Below, piece by piece: positions 60,048 through 64,000 of a stretch of 64,000 nucleotides of DNA. The position numbers were made by a program, and so were the translations under genes. Positions within the stretch are counted from its first letter, which is position 1. The number at the start of each line of letters is the position of its first letter. Origin of the DNA: Trueperaceae bacterium (GTDB taxonomy: Bacteria; Deinococcota; Deinococci; Deinococcales; Trueperaceae); the NCBI GenBank assembly GCA_036381595.1, contig DASVCN010000041.1:62001-126000 (forward strand). Direction: 5' to 3'. The notes under the pieces were generated by a model, which did no database searches, was not told where the DNA came from, and saw nothing but the letters and a program-made list of their open reading frames with translations.

Positions 60048-60939
60048 GCCGGATCTCACCGCCCCGGGCCCTGGTTCCGACGTCGAGGTCACCCGTGCCC
60101 AGGTCGAGCGTCAGCTCGGCTCTCCCCTGCCCGAGGCTGTGCTCGAACGAAGCGCCTAGCCCCTTGTTCTTCATCGTCCATTCTTCGGGGAGGCTGAGGT
60201 CGCCGATGTTCACCTTGCCGCTCACCCTCACATCGCAACCGTTCAGCAGGCGAACTCTGACGTCGCCGGCGATGGCGTGGAGCCGGTGCCGGCCTTCATC
60301 CAGCAGCAGCCCCAGATCTATGTCGCCGGCGCTTATATCGAGATCGAGGCCGTGGACCTCGTCGGCGTCGAGGTCGCCCGCCAGCAGGTGGCCCGCGAGG
60401 AAGCGCAGTGGGCCGTGGATCTCCACGTCGCCGGCCTTCATGTTCATCCTCAATCCCCAGTCGGCAGGGATTACGACCCTGGTGTCGTCCCGAGCTATAC
60501 GGCTCATCATGCGTTCGAGGAAGTTGTCCCCCCTGTTGCCGGAGGAGCCTCCAAGCCGAAAACCGTCGTCGGTCCTCTCCAGTTCGGTATGGCTTCTTCC
60601 GCTGGTGGACGCAGACGGCGTCGTGACGCTATCCGATACCTCGATCTGGAGGTCACCTGCGAGCAGGCTGATCTCCAGCCAGCGGATGTCCTCCGGCAGC
60701 CGCCGTTCCTCGCGCCCCCCGTCCGCTCGACGCGGGGAAGGCGGTATCGGTGGGTCTGCCGGGGTAGCGGTCGGACTACGCGGCGGAAGCGGGTCGGAGT
60801 GCACCTCGGCGTCCATGCCCTCGAGCTTCTGTTCGGCCTGATCGATGTCGTCTAGTACGCCGAGGAGCCGGTCGGCTTCCTCCCTGGTGATGCGTCCCTC
60901 TTCGACCATCGCTTCGATCCTCTGGCGGTCGTCCATCAC
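60040..60939 (-). CDS. DUF4097-like beta-solenoid protein
   Basis: 299 aa. N-terminal short helical motif (RIEAMVEEGRITREEADRLLGVL), a Pro-rich linker, then a DUF4097-type beta-solenoid with repeated Ala/Gly-Asp turns (LLAGDLQIEV, MKAGDVEIHG, LLAGDLDADEV, ISAGDIDLGL, AIAGDVRVRL). These domains are common in envelope-stress and anti-sigma-like proteins. Middle gene of a tightly overlapping operon. Confidence 0.78.
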   Translation of the reverse strand: MMDDRQRIEAMVEEGRITREEADRLLGVLDDIDQAEQKLEGMDAEVHSDPLPPRSPTATPADPPIPPSPRRADGGREERRLPEDIRWLEISLLAGDLQIEVSDSVTTPSASTSGRSHTELERTDDGFRLGGSSGNRGDNFLERMMSRIARDDTRVVIPADWGLRMNMKAGDVEIHGPLRFLAGHLLAGDLDADEVHGLDLDISAGDIDLGLLLDEGRHRLHAIAGDVRVRLLNGCDVRVSGKVNIGDLSLPEEWTMKNKGLGASFEHSLGQGRAELTLDLGTGDLDVGTRARGGEIRHG

Positions 60940-61145
60940 TGATTCCTTCCTTGGAGTGCGACGGTGCTGGGTTCTGAAGGGTGACCGGCGGATCTGGCGC
61001 GCTCCTCCAGCCGGTCTGCCAGGCCGTGCAGTGTGGACGCCAGACGGTGCAACGCCCGCCCTCGCGGCACCGCCCTATGAACGGCCGCCTCGCCGTGGTA
61101 GCGGTTCACCCGATACTCCATCTCCCTCTCCAGCAGATAAGACAC
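60936..61145 (-). CDS. Small hypothetical protein, first gene of the DUF4097/DUF2089 operon
   Basis: 69 aa, basic and helical (YRVNRYHGEAAVHRAVPRGR, then RLASTLHGLADRLEER). Overlaps the DUF4097-like gene by four bases. No family recognised. Confidence 0.68.
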   Translation of the reverse strand: MSYLLEREMEYRVNRYHGEAAVHRAVPRGRALHRLASTLHGLADRLEERARSAGHPSEPSTVALQGRNQ

Positions 61146-61227
61146 GTCGTCGCCTCCTCGACAGGCATAGTAGAGGCGCCCTAACGTTTTGTCAAGCCGA
61201 GGTTTACATTCTATAAAGACGTGGTTT

Positions 61228-62199
61228 CTATTGCGGTTCCTTCTGCCGCCGAGTCAAGAGGTATGCAGAGTCGAGGAACCTCGTGGTCCGGTATCCCGAC
61301 GCGAAGTAGTGGCGGAAGGCGGCCCTGACGGCGAGCCGCCATCTCAAGGCGGCTTCCGGTCGGGTCGCGAGGAGCCGATCGAGGTCGCCTGGCACGGCCA
61401 GCAGGAGCGCGTCGGCGGTCTCGCCCAGACGGGGTATTCCGGGCAGGTCCTGCTCGCTGGCGGTGAGCACCGGCACGCCGTGCTCGGGGGCACCCGGGTC
61501 GGCGGGACCTTGGTTGGCGGGACCAGGGTCGGCGGGACGCTGGTTGGCGGGACCCTTGTCGACGGGACCCTTGTCGACGGGACCCTTGTCGGCGGCACCC
61601 TGGGCTATTGCGGCGGCACCCTGGGCGATTGCGGCGGCACCGGCATAGTCGTCGAGACGCCACGACGCAACCAGCCTGTCGCTGGGCAGCGCCCGGTTTA
61701 GGCCGTCATCGAGCCGACCGTAGACGTCGACCAGGTACTCTTCCGCGGCGGCTCCGAGATGGTTGAGGTTGAACCTCGCGTTCGCGGCCCGCAACGGGTC
61801 GAAGGTCCACTCGATCCAGCCGATCCCGCGTTCCAGGCACCAGCTTCTCTGGAACTCCTTCAGTGCCCTACCGACACCCATGCCCCTCACCGCCTCGAGT
61901 ACTCCCGTCAGGTGGGAGTGGAGACCCGGGCCGTTATGGAGCCGGGGCCGGTACGCCGGGAAGGCGTAGCTGAACCCGACGAGCTTTCCACTCAGTCGAG
62001 CGCCGGCTACCAGGCCGCCCGCCTGCTGGGCCGCGCGCAGCTGGTTCAGCGGTACCAGATCGATGTCGCCCGCGCCCCATATCGTGCGTTCCAGGTCGAC
62101 GCACGCTCTGAGGTCTTCGATTCCGGTGATCTCGACCACTTCGGGTCGGACGTTGGCGGGGGCTTCCGTCCGTCCTATCCCACCTTCAGTCGTCGTCAC
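61228..62199 (-). CDS. GNAT-type acetyltransferase with low-complexity repeat insert
   Basis: 323 aa. The N-terminal 185 residues resemble predicted GNAT acetyltransferases (COG3375): LRACVDLERTIWGAGDIDLVPL, GKLVGFSYAFPA and RGMGVGRALKEFQRSWCLERG with the acetyl-CoA loop. Residues about 195-245 are a tandem repeat of AAIAQGA and DKGPV/NQGPA units. The C-terminal part (WRLAVRAAFRHYF) is conserved in the family. Its start overlaps the end of the Fur-type gene by 14 nt, so the two are co-transcribed. Confidence 0.8.
   Translation of the reverse strand: MTTTEGGIGRTEAPANVRPEVVEITGIEDLRACVDLERTIWGAGDIDLVPLNQLRAAQQAGGLVAGARLSGKLVGFSYAFPAYRPRLHNGPGLHSHLTGVLEAVRGMGVGRALKEFQRSWCLERGIGWIEWTFDPLRAANARFNLNHLGAAAEEYLVDVYGRLDDGLNRALPSDRLVASWRLDDYAGAAAIAQGAAAIAQGAADKGPVDKGPVDKGPANQRPADPGPANQGPADPGAPEHGVPVLTASEQDLPGIPRLGETADALLLAVPGDLDRLLATRPEAALRWRLAVRAAFRHYFASGYRTTRFLDSAYLLTRRQKEPQ
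61495..61640. repeat. In-frame tandem 15-bp repeats in the GNAT gene
   Basis: Seven 15-bp units around GGCGGGACC-NTGGT/C followed by two 21-bp units. All keep the reading frame, so the encoded linker can change length without a frameshift. Confidence 0.8.
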
Positions 62200-62662
62200 G
62201 GGACGCCGCTTGCGGGGACACGCCCCTGAGATCGAAGCGTGGCTCGTCTATGGTCCACCCGGTCTCCTGCTCGATCCGCTCCTTGAGGAAGCGGCCGAGG
62301 GGGACGCCCTCTATCTCGATGGCCGGTACGTCAACGACTCTCCCCGTCTCGCGACAGATGAGGTGGTAGTGGGGCGAGACGTTGTGGTCGTAGAGCGACT
62401 CGCCACCGACGCCGCGGAACTCCTGCACCAGGCCTGCGTCCCTGAGCACGTTGAGGTTCAGGTAGACGGTCGAGAGGCTGACGTCCTCGCCACGCTCCTT
62501 GAGTGAGCAGTGGAGGCTCTCGGCGCTGATGTGGCTGCTGCCGTCCCGGAAGATCTCCATTATCGCCTCGCGCGGGCGGCTGTAGCGGAGGCCGTGACGA
62601 CGCAATAACGCCCTCAACTCCTCGCGTCCATCTTGCCGATCTGTGCGCTTGCTCTCCACCAT
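62186..62662 (-). CDS. Fur/PerR-family metalloregulator
   Basis: 158 aa. N-terminal winged helix (LLRRHGLRYSRPREAIMEIF, then SLSTVYLNLNVLRDAGLV). The dimerisation domain has SPHYHLICRETGRVVDV, the regulatory metal site. Unlike typical Fur, the C-terminal structural zinc CxxC motifs are missing; only one Cys follows the winged helix. It may respond to peroxide, iron or manganese. Overlaps the GNAT gene. Confidence 0.88.
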   Translation of the reverse strand: MVESKRTDRQDGREELRALLRRHGLRYSRPREAIMEIFRDGSSHISAESLHCSLKERGEDVSLSTVYLNLNVLRDAGLVQEFRGVGGESLYDHNVSPHYHLICRETGRVVDVPAIEIEGVPLGRFLKERIEQETGWTIDEPRFDLRGVSPQAASRDDD

Positions 62663-62820
62663 ATGGATCTGGGAACCGGTCGGATCTCGCCGAAGTCTAG
62701 CACGTATCCGGGCAAGTCGGAATACTTCCGATTTGCGCCCTGGTCAGGACCGTCCTCATAAGCGACATGCAGGCCCGGCGCGAACCGGGAACTGCGGTCA
62801 CGTTGCCCGCACCGCTTCTT

Positions 62821-63159
62821 TCAGGGCGTGGTTGCCGCCGCGACGAGCGGCTCGTCGAATTCGCGAGCCCAGCCCTCGATCGCGCCGATGACCTGCTCCA
62901 GCCTCGCGCCCTCGTTAGTCAGGGCGTAACTGGTCTTCGGTGGCATCGTGGAGATGACGGTCTTCTCGACGAGACCCAGCCGGCAGAGGTGCTCGAGGCG
63001 CTGCGCCAACGTCGTGGGATTGCAGCCCCCCGCCGCCCGGCTGAGCTCGTTGAACCCTGCCGGGCCATCGAGCAGACAACGGATGAGATGAAGCGTCCAT
63101 TTGGTCTGCAGGAGGTCGATCGCGGCGTGCACCGGACAGGGTTTAACTTCGACTGACAT
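62821..63159 (-). CDS. HxlR-family transcriptional regulator
   Basis: 112 aa from the ATG at 63159; the frame extends to 63303 but the extra 48 residues are unlike the family. Starts with the conserved Cys (KPCPVHAAIDLLQTKWTLHLIRCLLDG), then the winged helix (FNELSRAAGGCNPTTLAQRLEHLCRLGLV) and ALTNEGARLEQVI. HxlR proteins often sense electrophiles through that N-terminal Cys. Its target is not evident from the neighbours. Confidence 0.87.
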   Translation of the reverse strand: MSVEVKPCPVHAAIDLLQTKWTLHLIRCLLDGPAGFNELSRAAGGCNPTTLAQRLEHLCRLGLVEKTVISTMPPKTSYALTNEGARLEQVIGAIEGWAREFDEPLVAAATTP

Positions 63160-63329
63160 CTGCCGTGATTCTACCACAGCGGCGCTAGATTTGTGTTCCC
63201 ACTCGACATTCCATAACGGTCGGTAGTCGATAGCTGCCCTATGGTGGATCGTCCAGCTCCGGTACCGCCCGAGAAATGAGCGCGGTTCACGGTGGAGCGC
63301 CAAGCCACAGCAGGTCGCACGAATTCCTC

Positions 63330-64000
63330 CTAGAGGAGGTCGGCCACGGCCTCCCTCTCCTCCAGGAGCTCCGCCTCGGTGCGCTTCATGCGCTCACGCA
63401 CGTCATCCGAAGGTTCCAGGCCTTCGACGACCTCGGCGCGGCCGTTCCGGACCGTCACGGGGAACGAGTAGATGACGCCCTTGCTGATACCGTACTGACC
63501 CTGGCTCGGTACGGCCATGCTGACCCAATCGTCGTCGGCGGTTCCGTGTACCCAGTCACGTACGTGATCGATGGCGGCGGCAGCGGCGGAGGCGGCGCTC
63601 GACGCTCCGCGAGCTTCGATTATCTCCGCCCCCCGCTTCTGCACCCGGGGGATGAACTCTTCGGTCACCCACTCGCGCGGGACGAGCTCCGCAGCCGGCC
63701 TGCCGTCCACCGTGGCGAAGTCGAGGTCGGGTACCTGGGTGCTCGAGTGATTCCCCCAGATGACCATCTTCCTTATGTCGGCCACTCTGGCGCCGGTCTT
63801 ACCAGCGAGTTGGCTCTTGGCACGGTTGTGGTCGAGCCGCGTCATCGCCGAGAACTGTTCCGGTGCGAGTGAGGGTGCGCTGCTCATGGCAATGAGGGCA
63901 TTGGTATTCGCTGGGTTCCCCACCACGAGTACCTTCACGTCCCGGGCCGCGTGGTCGTTGAGTGCACGCCCTTGCACCGTGAATATCTTGCCGTTAGCTT
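63330..64000 (-). CDS. mdh: Malate dehydrogenase (partial, 5' end outside window)
   Basis: The C-terminal 223 residues are present. [12 protein letters not shown] is the NAD/substrate motif, [11 protein letters not shown] and [11 protein letters not shown] hold the catalytic Asp/His region, and [13 protein letters not shown] closes the domain. The pattern is that of the bacterial cytosolic-type malate dehydrogenases. It interconverts malate and oxaloacetate with NAD. The start codon lies beyond the right edge. Confidence 0.95.
   Translation of the reverse strand, partial: ANGKIFTVQGRALNDHAARDVKVLVVGNPANTNALIAMSSAPSLAPEQFSAMTRLDHNRAKSQLAGKTGARVADIRKMVIWGNHSSTQVPDLDFATVDGRPAAELVPREWVTEEFIPRVQKRGAEIIEARGASSAASAAAAAIDHVRDWVHGTADDDWVSMAVPSQGQYGISKGVIYSFPVTVRNGRAEVVEGLEPSDDVRERMKRTEAELLEEREAVADLL

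Noticed and set aside
61495-61640. CRISPR-like short repeats
   Set aside because: Units are 15 bp without spacers, in frame inside a protein gene; no cas genes.

Overview
The window is GC-rich chromosomal DNA, most likely from a member of the Deinococcota and plausibly the Trueperaceae. This is inferred from the tandem LptC/OstA-like genes, the DUF2089 and DUF4097-like operon and the overall protein flavour; no rRNA is present to confirm it.

Left chromosomal arm (1-28.7 kb). It opens with a truncated sugar-type ABC binding protein, a DeoR regulator, a choline-sulfatase (betC) and a tartrate/D-malate-type decarboxylating dehydrogenase. A LysR regulator diverges from a YeiH-type putative sulfate exporter. 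A five-gene siderophore-iron ABC operon follows, with a sucrase/ferredoxin-like [2Fe-2S] protein embedded in it. An ArsR locus with a tiny coupled ORF, a flavoprotein and an MFS transporter comes next, then UPF0316 and DUF1059 proteins, a 564-aa orphan, and a rhodanese/metallo-beta-lactamase fusion. Two related histidine kinases flank a zinc-ribbon gene. Two small repressors sit beside clear palindromic operators. The arm ends with an SLC13/RCK_C permease and a beta-helix lipoprotein.

Integrated element (28,703-51,237). A 22.5-kb element sits at the 3' end of a tRNA-Ile2(CAU) gene and is bounded by a perfect 48-bp direct repeat of the tRNA 3' part. It carries a tyrosine integrase and an excisionase-like protein, a complete type I restriction-modification operon (hsdM-hsdS-hsdR), a Rep_3-type initiator next to a 1.9-kb hairpin-rich gene-free stretch (candidate origin), and several unrecognised modules. 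The most interesting is a reverse transcriptase followed by a predicted structured RNA and a SLATT-like membrane protein, preceded by a small secreted protein. It looks like a defence reverse-transcriptase system. A TIGR04255/HTH/unknown trio at the left end and an AbrB/winged-helix-like/unknown trio at the right end are further candidate accessory modules.

Right chromosomal arm (51.2-64 kb). After the tRNA come a hypothetical protein, GreA, an overlapping LptC/OstA/OstA trio, a DUF3445 heme oxidative demethylase subunit, Hsp20, MiaA, a small membrane protein, DnaJ, a four-gene DUF2089/DUF4097-type operon, a Fur-family regulator overlapping a GNAT protein with a tandem-repeat insert, an HxlR regulator and the 3' end of malate dehydrogenase.

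Functional assignments rest on recognisable motifs and family resemblance read by eye; no database search was run.
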